64,000 nt of DNA from Bacteroidaceae bacterium (GTDB lineage: Bacteria; Bacteroidota; Bacteroidia; Bacteroidales; Bacteroidaceae): NCBI GenBank assembly GCA_024401215.1, contig JAKSLL010000011.1:1-64000 (forward strand), in the 5' to 3' direction. This document shows, piece by piece, positions 17,760 to 26,769 of the stretch (position 1 is the first letter of the stretch; each line of letters begins with the position of its first letter). The position numbers were made by a program, and so were the translations under genes. The notes beneath the pieces are model-generated. The model was not told where the DNA came from, ran no database searches, and saw only the letters and a program-made list of their open reading frames with translations.

Positions 17760-17807
17760 CAAAGTTAGTTATAAGTTTTGACAATACAAAAAAAAGGCGT
17801 ACTTTTG
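17760..17807. promoter_or_regulatory. Interleaved divergent promoters of dnaN and the DUF3127 gene
   Basis: Plus strand: -33 TTTG 17777-17780 and -7 TACTTTTG 17800-17807, spacer 19. Minus strand: -33 TTTG at 17787-17790 and -7 TAACTTTG at 17760-17767, spacer 19. Each -33 box lies in the other promoter's spacer, so two polymerases could not occupy the site together. Confidence 0.7.
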
Positions 17808-17846
17808 TAACGAAATTATAAGATGTTAACAATAAACAACTACATA

Positions 17847-18254
17847 ATGGAATTTACAGGAAAAATAATCGCAGTTCTCCCAGCACGTTCTGGACAGGCG
17901 AAATCAACAGGCAACCCTTGGATGACACAAGACTATGTCATTGAAGAAACAATCGGACAATATCCAAAGCGTATGTGCTTCAACGTTTTTGGTGAAGACA
18001 AAATCAAACAGTTTAATATTCAAGAAGGTCAAGAACTTACTGTTTCCTTCGATATTAACGCTCGTGAATACCAAGGAAGATGGTACAATGACATACGTGC
18101 ATGGGCTATTGCTCCTTATACTCCAGCTGCTCCAGTTGCAAACCCTGCAATTAACACATTTGCAGCAGCATCAGCTCAAGAAGCACCAGCATCTACTTCA
18201 AACACTGCACCTTTAGATAACGCTGCAGATAATGGAAGTGATTTGCCATTCTAA
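17847..18254 (+). CDS. DUF3127 protein with SSB-like C-terminal tip
   Basis: This 135-residue protein starts at ATG 17847 (MEFTGKIIAVLPARSG); an in-frame ATG at 17823 adds eight residues that I judge unlikely. The first about 85 residues match DUF3127, a small beta-rich domain thought to be OB-fold-like. It is followed by an Ala/Pro/Ser-rich linker (about 88-128) and ends in NGSDLPF. This layout of OB-like domain, flexible linker and acidic-hydrophobic tip is that of single-stranded DNA-binding protein SSB, whose tip (DDLPF/DDIPF) binds repair and replication proteins. It is divergent from dnaN with interleaved promoters. A DNA-related role is inferred; no DNA-binding residue can be shown. 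Confidence 0.82.
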   Translation: MEFTGKIIAVLPARSGQAKSTGNPWMTQDYVIEETIGQYPKRMCFNVFGEDKIKQFNIQEGQELTVSFDINAREYQGRWYNDIRAWAIAPYTPAAPVANPAINTFAAASAQEAPASTSNTAPLDNAADNGSDLPF

Positions 18255-18280
18255 GAATAGCAACACATAAAAATAGTGAA

Positions 18281-18317
18281 TAAAAAGTCCATCTAAAAAA
18301 ATTAGATGGACTTTTTA
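18281..18317. terminator. Bidirectional terminator between DUF3127 and DUF2264 genes
   Basis: A perfect 16-bp stem (18281-18296 with 18302-18317) with an AAAAA loop has A/T runs on both flanks, so it can serve both converging genes. Confidence 0.9.
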
Positions 18318-18339
18318 TATTTTGGAGAAACAGCAACTT

Positions 18340-19686
18340 TTATTCCCAATAAAGAATCTCCTTATTGATATTCCACTTATGATCTTTAGGGAAATCATCT
18401 CCTTCCCAAGCCTTCTTACTTGTCCACTTCTCATAAGGAGCAGTCCAGAACGAGTCTGTAGGAGGAAGACCTAATGCCATGAACGCAAGGGATGTCATAT
18501 AAAGAGAACCATTGTTAGTGTACCAGTCTGCCACATTAGGATGTGAGCCTACAAATCCGATAGTAAGGAATCCGCCTTCATTATAGTTTCGTGACAAAGG
18601 TGAAGCATCTTTTGCAGGATTCTCGACATGACCATAGAACATCCTGTTAGCCACAGCTGTAATAGCAGAACGAACCTGACCCTCATGAAGTTCATCTGGC
18701 AGCTGCTTTCGCCATGCCAACTGAGCCAATGGCTGAAGAACAGCCATACGGTAAGGTATGCTTCGACCCACTACAGGGAATGTGCCTTCAGGAGAGATGA
18801 ATCGTTCAAGAATGACAGACCATTTCTGCATACGCTTACGCACTTCCTTCAAGCGGTTATTTGCGGTGTTACGCTTTCCATCTGTAGCACGGATGAGATA
18901 GCCGTTGTTGCCTTGTCTTGCTGCAATCATCTCAAGACATTCCACATACATAGGCTGTATAACGAAAGAGTTATAATAATCGAAAGCAAAAGAAGGACCA
19001 TCAGAATAGATTCCATCACCTATATACCATTCCTCAACCTTGCTCATCGCTGTCTTAATACGGAATGGATCAGCATCTGCACCTACATACATCAAGAAAC
19101 TCTCTTCCATGCCGCAGAACAAAAACCAGTTTGTGTATGGAGGGTCATAGCGTCTGAGTCCTTTTATCTCCTTTATATATAAATCCTTTGTCTCCTTTGG
19201 AAGTGGCACCCACAAAGAGTCATATCCACGATACAACCCTTCAACAACGTATGCACCATCAACAAGAGTCTGACCTCCGCTCTCCCACCCTAATCGGTCT
19301 GGACTATTAGGGTCAACAGCATTGATAATAGCCTTACGAGTCCACTCGCGTAGCTGCTTGCGTTTTGCGCTTTCTGGAGTGTCATCGTCTGGAAGATTAA
19401 GCCATGGGGCAACACCTGCAAGCAAACGACCGAAAGCCTCCATGTATGCGACTTTCTTGTTTCTATTATCCCATGTAGGAGACAACTCCAAATTCTTACA
19501 TCCGTTAGTGGTATCCATCACTTGCTGAAGCTTGCCTTCTGCCATATTCTTCATGACTGGCTCTGCCATCTGATACATAATATCCACCCAAACCTCTCTG
19601 TCAGTCTTCTGCTGCTTTGGCTTGGCTGCAGACAAAGTAAGGGGAAGAAATAATACAGTTAGCAATACGATTGTTAGTTTCTTCAT
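18340..19686 (-). CDS. DUF2264 domain secreted protein
   Basis: This 448-residue protein has a signal peptide (MKKLTIVLLTVLFLPLTLSA). The rest is a single DUF2264 domain, recognised by YMEAFGRLLAGVAPWL, RLGWESGGQTLVDGAYV, TNWFLFCGMEESFLM and DGIYSDGPSFAFDYYNSFVI. The helical-barrel composition rich in aromatic residues suggests a carbohydrate-active enzyme, possibly acting on uronic-acid-containing sugars, but no catalytic assignment can be made from the sequence. It precedes a lipoprotein gene's stop by 21 bases on the same strand (lipoprotein upstream), so the two may be co-transcribed. Confidence 0.8.
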   Translation of the reverse strand: MKKLTIVLLTVLFLPLTLSAAKPKQQKTDREVWVDIMYQMAEPVMKNMAEGKLQQVMDTTNGCKNLELSPTWDNRNKKVAYMEAFGRLLAGVAPWLNLPDDDTPESAKRKQLREWTRKAIINAVDPNSPDRLGWESGGQTLVDGAYVVEGLYRGYDSLWVPLPKETKDLYIKEIKGLRRYDPPYTNWFLFCGMEESFLMYVGADADPFRIKTAMSKVEEWYIGDGIYSDGPSFAFDYYNSFVIQPMYVECLEMIAARQGNNGYLIRATDGKRNTANNRLKEVRKRMQKWSVILERFISPEGTFPVVGRSIPYRMAVLQPLAQLAWRKQLPDELHEGQVRSAITAVANRMFYGHVENPAKDASPLSRNYNEGGFLTIGFVGSHPNVADWYTNNGSLYMTSLAFMALGLPPTDSFWTAPYEKWTSKKAWEGDDFPKDHKWNINKEILYWE

Positions 19687-19706
19687 AAATGTTTTATTTT
19701 AGTAGA

Positions 19707-20291
19707 TTAATTATAACATTCAAACTCTGTGACCAAATCGCCATGAACAAGCACAAGACTGTCAGCAGTAAGCTGCATGATTTCAAATGTGTCAACCACA
19801 GCAGGTGATTCGTCACCAATTTTCTTTGGTGAATGGAGAAGCAGCATACCATCCCTGACCTCCCATGAACTGTAATCAATATTCATGGAATATGTGGATG
19901 CCCTTCCACCTGGATTAATCTCAAGACTCTGCTCGCCTCCGTCAGCACCCTTCTGGCTCCATACATGCTGGAGAGCAGTAAGGTTTATGGCAGTAGATGC
20001 TATATAGTCATCATTCTTGACATTATACACAATCATAATCTCGTCACCAGCAGCTACACCGCCAATGACTGTTTGGTCGTTTATCATTATAGATAGCGTG
20101 TCTCCTTCGTCATTTATGACCTCAAGCACATTCATACTTGTGCCCTCGCCTACCGTACCATGCGCCTCTACAATGGCAGGTATATCATCTACAGAAACAA
20201 CTGTGACAGGTGGTTCATCTGTCTTCTTCTCCTCACAAGAGAAGAGGATTACAGCAAAAAAAGCTGCAACAAGAAACTTTATCTTATTCAT
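19707..20291 (-). CDS. Lipoprotein with lipocalin-like C-terminal region
   Basis: The start is placed at ATG 20291 (MNKIKFLVAAFFAVILFSC), giving 194 residues with a lipobox LFSC at Cys19. An earlier ATG at 20330 would spoil the signal peptide and precede the -7 motif at 20319-20326. The N-terminal half (about 30-105) is a small OB-like region with DTLSIMINDQTVIGG and IVYNVKNDDYIA. The C-terminal half resembles lipocalin-like stress-response lipoproteins of Bacteroidales (VWSQKGADGG...LEINPGGRASTYSM). Envelope-anchored; function unknown. It lies directly upstream of the DUF2264 gene. Confidence 0.75.
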   Translation of the reverse strand: MNKIKFLVAAFFAVILFSCEEKKTDEPPVTVVSVDDIPAIVEAHGTVGEGTSMNVLEVINDEGDTLSIMINDQTVIGGVAAGDEIMIVYNVKNDDYIASTAINLTALQHVWSQKGADGGEQSLEINPGGRASTYSMNIDYSSWEVRDGMLLLHSPKKIGDESPAVVDTFEIMQLTADSLVLVHGDLVTEFECYN

Positions 20292-20318
20292 CACATTAGA
20301 CTTTTTCTCAATTTTAGG

Positions 20319-20326
20319 CAAAGATA
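20319..20326 (-). promoter_or_regulatory. Probable -7 element of the lipoprotein gene
   Basis: Minus strand TATCTTTG matches TAnnTTTG and leaves a short leader of about 20 bases before the chosen start at 20291. No clear -33 box is seen. Confidence 0.5.
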
Positions 20327-20339
20327 GCATAAAAAAATA

Positions 20340-20366
20340 AAAAGGTGCGATTTTTTCGCACCTTTT
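20340..20366. terminator. Terminator of ddh
   Basis: AAAAGGTGCGA (20340-20350) pairs with TCGCACCTTTT (20356-20366) and is flanked on the minus strand by a T run. It lies 29 bases after the ddh stop and just upstream of the lipoprotein promoter. Confidence 0.88.
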
Positions 20367-20394
20367 TTACATATATACCTATATACAAAGAGAT

Positions 20395-21294
20395 TTACAC
20401 GAGATGACGGATGAGTTCTTCCTTGTCTCCATAAAGCATGTCAATAACAGGGATTTCCACCATTGTATATGCTCCTGGCTGCTGCTTCAAAGAAGCGCGA
20501 GCAACATTGACAAGCACCTGAGCTGTGAGAGCTGGGTTGTTAATCTTCATGTTGAACTCGAACAACTGGTTGTGAGTTGCACCTGACACACCCTTGCGGA
20601 CAAGGTTTACGCCATGGCCAACATCGTTAAGAGCATCAACGCTCTCTACCTGGAACACGTGAGTCTCATCACTTGCGAAGTATGGGTCAGCCTTGATTGC
20701 AGCGGTAACCTCTGCAAGGTCAGCACCTTCTTCAAGCTCTACATATACCATACGGCGGTGAATACCTTCGCCTACTGGGATTGTCATTGAAAGAGCATCC
20801 TTTACGCCAGCCTTTGAACGTACACATACAGAGTGTCCCATAGAACGGCCTGGACCAAAGTTAGTATATGAGATACCCTTTGGAGCAAGACTCTCCATAA
20901 GAGTGCGAACGATAGAGTCTGATCCTGGATCCCAACCAGCAGATATAACTGATACTGCATTGTTTGCCTTTGCTACTGCATCGAGTGAACGGCGGAGATC
21001 AACAATCTGAGTGTGGATATCAAATGAATCAACTGTGTTGATGCCGAGTGCCAAACACTGCTTAGCATACTCCTCAACGCTACGAGTTGGAGTAGCAAGA
21101 ATAGCAACCTGCACATTCTCAAGTTCCTTGATATCCTTTACAACGGCATAGTTTGCAAGCTCTGCTGGCTTGTTTGCTGCGCCATTGCGACGTACGATAC
21201 CTACACACTCCATGTCTTTTGATGCCTCGATAGCCTCAAGTGCATACTTTCCTATATTGCCATAACCTACGATGGCCACACGAATCTTTTCCAT
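20395..21294 (-). CDS. ddh: meso-Diaminopimelate D-dehydrogenase
   Basis: This 299-residue NADPH-dependent enzyme interconverts tetrahydrodipicolinate and meso-diaminopimelate, a one-step route to the peptidoglycan and lysine precursor. The Rossmann motif VAIVGYGNIGKYA is at the N-terminus. SAGWDPGSDSIVRTL and GPGRSMGHSVCV are family signature segments, and the C-terminal THNQLFEFNMKINNPALTAQVLV is typical. It is a single gene with its own terminator (20340-20366), downstream of secDF's terminator region on the same strand order. Confidence 0.96.
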   Translation of the reverse strand: MEKIRVAIVGYGNIGKYALEAIEASKDMECVGIVRRNGAANKPAELANYAVVKDIKELENVQVAILATPTRSVEEYAKQCLALGINTVDSFDIHTQIVDLRRSLDAVAKANNAVSVISAGWDPGSDSIVRTLMESLAPKGISYTNFGPGRSMGHSVCVRSKAGVKDALSMTIPVGEGIHRRMVYVELEEGADLAEVTAAIKADPYFASDETHVFQVESVDALNDVGHGVNLVRKGVSGATHNQLFEFNMKINNPALTAQVLVNVARASLKQQPGAYTMVEIPVIDMLYGDKEELIRHLV

Positions 21295-21343
21295 AATTTT
21301 GTGTCGTTTAAGTGTTTGCTATATATATTATTGTTGTAAAAGA

Positions 21344-21373
21344 AAAGGCAGCAACAAAAATGCTGCTGCCTTT
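21344..21373 (-). terminator. Terminator of secDF
   Basis: AAAGGCAGCA (21344-21353) pairs with TGCTGCCTTT (21364-21373). On the minus strand the stem is followed by TTCTTTT. It starts 13 bases after the secDF stop. Confidence 0.8.
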
Positions 21374-21385
21374 CTATTGGTTATG

Positions 21386-24367
21386 TTAAGCTTTAACAAC
21401 TTGTTCGTCAACAACCTCGTCAGCCTCCTTGATACGAGCGCCCATAACAAGGTAAGCTATAGGAGCTGCGATGAAGAGTGATGATGAAGTACCGATGATA
21501 ACACCGAGCATCATTGCAAATGCAAATGCACGGATACTGTCACCACCGAGAACAAATATCACGAGGAGAACGATGAATGTTGATACAGAAGTATTGATTG
21601 TACGAGCCAAAGTGCTGTTCAAAGACTCATTGAAGATACGCTGACGGTCGCGACTTGGAGTATTATTGAATGCCTCACGGATACGGTCGAAGATTACCAC
21701 CTTATCGTTGATTGAGTAACCAATTACAGTAAGGATAGCACCAATAAATGTCTGGTCAACCTCAAGTGAGAAACCAATCCATCCGTAGCAGAGAGAGAAC
21801 ATACCTATTACAAGAACCGTATCGAGCGTAAGAGCTGCGATAGAACCAACAGAGTAAGCCACATTGCGGAAACGGATGAGGATGTAAACGAAGATTACTG
21901 CGATAGCGAAGAGCACAGAGAGGATTGCACCGTAAGTGATGTCCTCAGCAATAGCAGGACCAACCTTCTGTGAAGAAACGATTGTACCGCCAGTTGCTGT
22001 GATGAGACCCTCTATCTTAGTATCAGCGTCAGAGCCATTATCATTAACAAGATAATTTGTAGAGATACGAACATTCTTGCCATCTGTTCCAAGAGCAATA
22101 ACATTCATGTTCACAGCGTCTGTATTTGTCTTGTCAGCATCAACAGCCTTAACGAGTGCGCTCTTTATGTCTTCAGGCTGTACGCTATTTGCATACTCTA
22201 CCTTATAGTTACGACCACCTGTGAAGTCGATTGACTGACTTAGACCGCGAACAGCGAAACTGCCAATTACAACTGCGAGGAACACGCCGAAGCCAATAAA
22301 TGACTTCTTGTAGTTGCCCATAAAGTTGAATTTAGTGTCCTTCATCATGTTCTTTGAAAGACCTGTAGTGAATGTAAGATTCTGCCACTTGCCATTGTTT
22401 ACGAAATGCTCATAAACAATACGAGTCAACCATACTGCTGTGAAGAATGAACATACGATACCAATCATCAATGTTGTTGCGAATCCCTTGATAGGACCTG
22501 TACCGAAGTTGTAAAGGATGACACCTGTGAGGATTGTAGTAACATTTGAGTCGAAGATAGCTGAGAACGCATTGCTGTAACCAGCAGAAACTGCTGCAGC
22601 GATATTCTTGCCTCCACGCATCTCTTCTTTCGTACGCTCATAGATAAGCACATTAGCATCCACAGCCATACCAAGTGTGAGCACCATACCTGCAATACCT
22701 GACATTGTAAGTGCAGCACCGAGAGATGTAAGGATACCGAATGAGAAGAAGAAGTTGAGCAAGAGAGCCAAGTCAGCAACAATACCTTCACGAACACCGT
22801 ACATTGCAATCATATAAAGCATAAGCACGATGAATGCAACGATACAAGAGATGAAACCTGCCTGGATAGAAGCTGCACCAAGAGATGGTCCAACGATATC
22901 CTCCTGAATGATACTTGCAGGAGCAGGCATCTTACCTGACTGAAGCACATTTGCAAGGTCCTTAGTTTCCTGAACAGTGAATCCACCAGAAATCTGAGTG
23001 CTTCCTCCGTCAATCTTATTCATTACATTAGGTGCGCTGTACACAAGATTATCGAGAACAACAGCTACACAATGGTTAACATTTGCCTCTGTGAGAGCAG
23101 CCCACTTGCGTGAACCCTCAGAGTTCATCTTCATGCTAACTATTGGATTGTGATACTGGTCGAAGTCATCCTTTGCCTCTGTAACAACCTCACCTTCAAG
23201 TGGAGCGCGTCCGTTAGCGCCTGTTGTACGGATTGCATAAAGAGCAAACACCTTGCCTGCAGCATCCTCAGACTTAACACCCCATTTGAGTGAAAGGTCA
23301 GCAGGGAAAATCTGCTTAGCAACATTTGATGTGATGAGCTTGTTGATTTCAGCAGTATCAACTGCCTGAGCAAAACCTACCATACATCCGCGCTGAGCCT
23401 GAGTTGGCTGAAGCATAGCAAAAAGAGGGTTTTCCTTCTTTGCAGCTTCGATAGCCTTCTTGTCAGCACCCTTGCTTGCAGACTTGTCTGAGTCAGCATT
23501 TGCCTGAGCAAGCACGCTGGCAGCACTCTTGCTTGAGTCAGCCTTCGCCTCTGTCTGGACTGCAGCAACAGAGTCAACAGCAACAGAGTCTGTAGCCTCT
23601 TCTGCATTGCCACCATTGCGGAGAGCAGAATTGAGCTGAACAAGAAGTGGAGTCACGATAGGAGTGTCGTATGTCTCCCAGAACTCGAGGTTAGCACTAC
23701 CCTGAAGCAACTTACGAACACGCTCTGGCTCCTTGATACCAGGAAGCTCAACCATGATGCGTCCGCTCTGTCCTTCAATCTTCTGAATATTTGGCTGAAC
23801 AACACCGAAGCGGTCGATACGAGTACGAAGCACATTGAACGAATTGTCAACAGCCTCATCTACGCTTTCGCGAAGCACTTTCTCCACTTCTGAATCGGTG
23901 CTGTTTGTGTTAACCTTGCCTTTGAGCTGCTGAGTGGCGAAGATAGTCGCAAGCGGCTTTCCCCCAGCATTCTTTTTATAGGCTTTTACAAATAGTGTGA
24001 TGAAATCGCTCTGACTTTCCTGAGCTTCCTTTGCTGCTTCGTCAACAGACTTGAGGAAAGCTTCGTCAGTCTTGTGGTCTGCTAATGCCTTAACTACATC
24101 AGGCACACTAACCTCGAGGATGACATTCATACCGCCCTTGAGGTCAAGACCAAGACCAATGGCAGTTTCACGGCATTCCTTGAGATTGTAGCTTCCGAGG
24201 TAGAATGGAGTCGTATTCAACGAATCCAGGTACAACTCTGCTTCCTGCTCAGTCATCTTTGATGCTTTGTCCTCTACATATTTTGTAGCGACAGAGAAGG
24301 AAAGATAGAAGAGGCAGATGAGAGTCAGCGCCACTGCTAGAAACTTAATGAATCCTTTGTTTTGCAT
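21386..24367 (-). CDS. secDF: Fused SecDF protein-export membrane protein
   Basis: The 993-residue protein joins SecD and SecF, the proton-driven RND-type partner that assists SecYEG-dependent export. The SecD half has TM1 (about 10-27), GLDLKGGMNVILEVSVPD, and the P1 head domain. An unusual Ala/Ser/Lys-rich insertion (about 260-310, containing ADSSKSAASVLAQANADSD) interrupts it. The SecD TM bundle has GMAVDANVLIYERTKEE (about 570). The SecF half starts near residue 685, with SIDFTGGRNYKVEY and GYSINDKVVIFDRIREAF. About 12 TM segments are present. Fusion is usual in Bacteroidetes. A minus-strand -7 TAACTTTG lies at 24452-24459, leaving a leader of about 80 bases. Confidence 0.97.
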   Translation of the reverse strand: MQNKGFIKFLAVALTLICLFYLSFSVATKYVEDKASKMTEQEAELYLDSLNTTPFYLGSYNLKECRETAIGLGLDLKGGMNVILEVSVPDVVKALADHKTDEAFLKSVDEAAKEAQESQSDFITLFVKAYKKNAGGKPLATIFATQQLKGKVNTNSTDSEVEKVLRESVDEAVDNSFNVLRTRIDRFGVVQPNIQKIEGQSGRIMVELPGIKEPERVRKLLQGSANLEFWETYDTPIVTPLLVQLNSALRNGGNAEEATDSVAVDSVAAVQTEAKADSSKSAASVLAQANADSDKSASKGADKKAIEAAKKENPLFAMLQPTQAQRGCMVGFAQAVDTAEINKLITSNVAKQIFPADLSLKWGVKSEDAAGKVFALYAIRTTGANGRAPLEGEVVTEAKDDFDQYHNPIVSMKMNSEGSRKWAALTEANVNHCVAVVLDNLVYSAPNVMNKIDGGSTQISGGFTVQETKDLANVLQSGKMPAPASIIQEDIVGPSLGAASIQAGFISCIVAFIVLMLYMIAMYGVREGIVADLALLLNFFFSFGILTSLGAALTMSGIAGMVLTLGMAVDANVLIYERTKEEMRGGKNIAAAVSAGYSNAFSAIFDSNVTTILTGVILYNFGTGPIKGFATTLMIGIVCSFFTAVWLTRIVYEHFVNNGKWQNLTFTTGLSKNMMKDTKFNFMGNYKKSFIGFGVFLAVVIGSFAVRGLSQSIDFTGGRNYKVEYANSVQPEDIKSALVKAVDADKTNTDAVNMNVIALGTDGKNVRISTNYLVNDNGSDADTKIEGLITATGGTIVSSQKVGPAIAEDITYGAILSVLFAIAVIFVYILIRFRNVAYSVGSIAALTLDTVLVIGMFSLCYGWIGFSLEVDQTFIGAILTVIGYSINDKVVIFDRIREAFNNTPSRDRQRIFNESLNSTLARTINTSVSTFIVLLVIFVLGGDSIRAFAFAMMLGVIIGTSSSLFIAAPIAYLVMGARIKEADEVVDEQVVKA

Positions 24368-24451
24368 TGTTTTTAAATTAGTTATTGTTATTGCATATTT
24401 ATCGCTGTCAAAAAGTATCGAAGACTAAAAAGTCCACGACACTTCAAGGTG

Positions 24452-24459
24452 CAAAGTTA
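24452..24459 (-). promoter_or_regulatory. Probable -7 element of secDF
   Basis: Minus-strand TAACTTTG matches TAnnTTTG. No TTTG is seen at the expected -33 distance. Confidence 0.45.
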
Positions 24460-24522
24460 TACATTTTTTTGCAATAGAGAAGAAGAATGACAGAAAAATG
24501 TTTGTTTTTAAGCCTAATAGGC

Positions 24523-25626
24523 CTACTTTGTACACAATTTTATATAACACGATATAGGGTAATGGTCGCTAATCTTTATCTGATTATCAACTTTCGCCCC
24601 ATAAGCCTTTATATTAGGACTAACCAAGATGTTATCGATACGGAAATACATGCCACTACGATTGTAACTTATGCCCGGGCCGTTTCCGCTTCTTGTGAAA
24701 GCGTCGTCAAGCTCTTTGACAAGTCGATGATGTGTGTACGAAATTGTTGGGTCATTGAAATCGCCGCACACAACAATATACCTGCCCCTGTTCCTCTCTA
24801 CAACAGCAGCCACAGAGTCTGTCTGCGCGCCTCGTATGGCATTTGCCTTGGCAAGTTTTGCTGTCAGCCCTCCATATTTCTCCTCTGCACTTGCCTCATC
24901 GCCAACAGTCTCCGACTTGGTGACAAACTCCTCGGGATTCTTCACAAGCTCCTTGTACACATCCTTGTCATCGCTGCTCAGTTTATACGACTCAAGATGG
25001 TTGTTGATAACCACCAATGTGTCATCTCCCACCTTCAATTCATACACAAAAGAATAGTTGGATGTTGACTCGTATTTTATCTCCGAGGTGCTCAGTATTG
25101 GATACTTTGACAAGATGATATGAAAGTTGTTAGTCATATCATCAACATGCTGATACGGATACTTCTCTTTCCAGTAATCCATGACAATTTTGTACCCTCC
25201 TTGCGTGGCTTCCTGCAAGCACACAATATCAGCGCCAGATGACTGCACATACTTTACTATCTCATTCTCTTTGATATCAGCACTCTTATCCTTGCCAAAA
25301 GCCATAACATTATACGAAAGCACTTTAATGCTCCCTTCTGGCGGATCAAACGGAAAGTTAAAAGGAAGATATGTACGGACGGCCCATGCACATAAGAGCA
25401 TACCTGCCAAAGGAATAGCAGCAAGTTTCCACTTGAAAATCAGCCAAAACAAGACAAACAAGATATCGGCTGCAAGAAAGACTGGAAACATAAGCCCAAA
25501 GTACGACCAGTTAGGATACGTCTGCGGAGGAAGCCAGCTTGTATATGCACAAAAATTCATAGCCAAAACAACTAATATATTGATGGCGATGAATATCAGC
25601 ATTGGTATTTTAACAAATAGCTTCAT
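24523..25626 (-). CDS. Membrane-anchored endonuclease/exonuclease/phosphatase (EEP) family protein
   Basis: This 367-residue protein has three N-terminal hydrophobic segments (about residues 8-28, 42-64, 70-88) followed by an EEP-fold catalytic domain. VLSYNVMAFG, IVCLQEATQ, VVINNHLES, VVCGDFNDPTISY and the final ISDHYPISCYI give the Asn, Glu, His, Asp-Asn and Asp-His residues of the active site, so it should be active. The C-terminal domain probably faces the periplasm. It lies 53 bases after the rhomboid gene; the rhomboid-EEP order recurs in Bacteroidales. Substrate (nucleic acid, lipid phosphate or other phosphodiester) is unknown. Confidence 0.85.
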   Translation of the reverse strand: MKLFVKIPMLIFIAINILVVLAMNFCAYTSWLPPQTYPNWSYFGLMFPVFLAADILFVLFWLIFKWKLAAIPLAGMLLCAWAVRTYLPFNFPFDPPEGSIKVLSYNVMAFGKDKSADIKENEIVKYVQSSGADIVCLQEATQGGYKIVMDYWKEKYPYQHVDDMTNNFHIILSKYPILSTSEIKYESTSNYSFVYELKVGDDTLVVINNHLESYKLSSDDKDVYKELVKNPEEFVTKSETVGDEASAEEKYGGLTAKLAKANAIRGAQTDSVAAVVERNRGRYIVVCGDFNDPTISYTHHRLVKELDDAFTRSGNGPGISYNRSGMYFRIDNILVSPNIKAYGAKVDNQIKISDHYPISCYIKLCTK

Positions 25627-25679
25627 TTAGGTTGTTTATGAGTAACTCACCAGTTAGGCAACATTTTCACTTTAACACA

Positions 25680-26597
25680 TCACTCCCCACGCATCTTCTT
25701 GCTTGCATCAAAAAGTCTGGCTTTCTCTTCTTCTGTCAAACTCTGATAGCCGTCCTTCCTAATCTTGTCAAGAATCCTGTCAATCTCTTCGCTGTCTTCG
25801 CGCTTCCTCTGATTGTACGCATGATCGGCAGCATTATACTCTCCCACCTTTGTCACACGCATCTTAGGCTTTGGCTTCCCAACAAAAAAGTCCTTTATCT
25901 TAGACATGACGCCACTATCCTTCGAATAATTAGAATTTCTGTTATAGTTCGATGATGACGTACTTGTCCAGTAGCTATTGTTTTGCGAACGCTTTTTCAA
26001 TACTGCTTTTAGGACAAACAAGAAAATCAAACCTACAATCACACCACCAAGATGAGCAAAATGAGCCACTCCATCCACAGAAGTCACACCGAGGTACATC
26101 TCAATAACAGTATATCCGATAACGAGATACTTCAGTTTGATAGGGAATGGAATAGGTATGATGAACAACTTTGCATTTGGGAAGAAAAATGCAGCAGCAG
26201 CCATGATGCCATACACAGCGCCAGAAGCACCAACAAGCAGAGAAGGCATAATAATGCCAAAGAATGCAAGCAGCTGATTGAACAGCGCAGCACCCATGCC
26301 ACATGCCAAATAGTAGCACCAGAAAACTTTTGAGCCTACCTGTTCCTCAACAGCATTGCCGAATATCATTAACGACCACATGTTGAAGAACAGATGCATG
26401 AATCCACCATGCATGAACATATAAGTCACATATTGATAGACAGCGAAATTCTCTGAACCTATTGGATATAGAGCATTGAAATTCAAGAACCAATCCGAAT
26501 GCCCATTAAGAGGCACAATAGGTGCAACCCAATAAGTCAAAATATAAAAAACCAAGTTTATTATTAGGATAGCCTTTACGGCTGGAGTTATTCTCAT
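25680..26597 (-). CDS. Rhomboid-family intramembrane serine protease
   Basis: This 305-residue inner-membrane protease has six predicted TM segments within residues about 8-200. Catalytic Ser125 lies in VGASGAVYG and His182 in HFAHLGG; the oxyanion-region residues HGGFMHLFFNMWSL (His63, His68, Asn72) are intact. The cytoplasmic tail (about 205-305) is basic and Ser/Asn-rich, ending in a conserved short helix (DRILDKIRKDGYQSLTEEEK) common to Bacteroidetes rhomboids. The -7 motif TATTTTTG is at 26635-26642 on the minus strand. Substrates unknown. Confidence 0.93.
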   Translation of the reverse strand: MRITPAVKAILIINLVFYILTYWVAPIVPLNGHSDWFLNFNALYPIGSENFAVYQYVTYMFMHGGFMHLFFNMWSLMIFGNAVEEQVGSKVFWCYYLACGMGAALFNQLLAFFGIIMPSLLVGASGAVYGIMAAAAFFFPNAKLFIIPIPFPIKLKYLVIGYTVIEMYLGVTSVDGVAHFAHLGGVIVGLIFLFVLKAVLKKRSQNNSYWTSTSSSNYNRNSNYSKDSGVMSKIKDFFVGKPKPKMRVTKVGEYNAADHAYNQRKREDSEEIDRILDKIRKDGYQSLTEEEKARLFDASKKMRGE

Positions 26598-26634
26598 ACA
26601 ATTACTTATTTTCTCACATTTTATTATTATGGTG

Positions 26635-26642
26635 CAAAAATA
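26635..26642 (-). promoter_or_regulatory. Probable -7 element of the rhomboid/EEP genes
   Basis: Minus-strand TATTTTTG matches TAnnTTTG, about 38 bases before the start at 26597. Confidence 0.45.
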
Positions 26643-26724
26643 GGCTTTTTCTTTCTATATAATGGCAATTTCAAAGAAAATGAATGTTTTTTTGTTGATT
26701 TTTATCGTTTTTTTTGAAAAAATG

Positions 26725-26755
26725 TTTGATTGAGAGAAATAATGCCATATATTTG
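26725..26755 (+). promoter_or_regulatory. Promoter of the HU gene
   Basis: -33 TTTG (26725-26728) and -7 TATATTTG (26748-26755), spacer 19. Both match the Bacteroidetes consensus closely. The start would lie near 26763, leaving a leader of about 150 bases. Confidence 0.75.
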
Positions 26756-26769
26756 CAAAATGAACGGAA

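Noticed and set aside
20395..21294. ddh as a mis-annotated dihydrodipicolinate reductase
   Set aside because: GYGNIGKYA, WDPGSDS and GPGRSMGHSV are specific to meso-diaminopimelate dehydrogenase.
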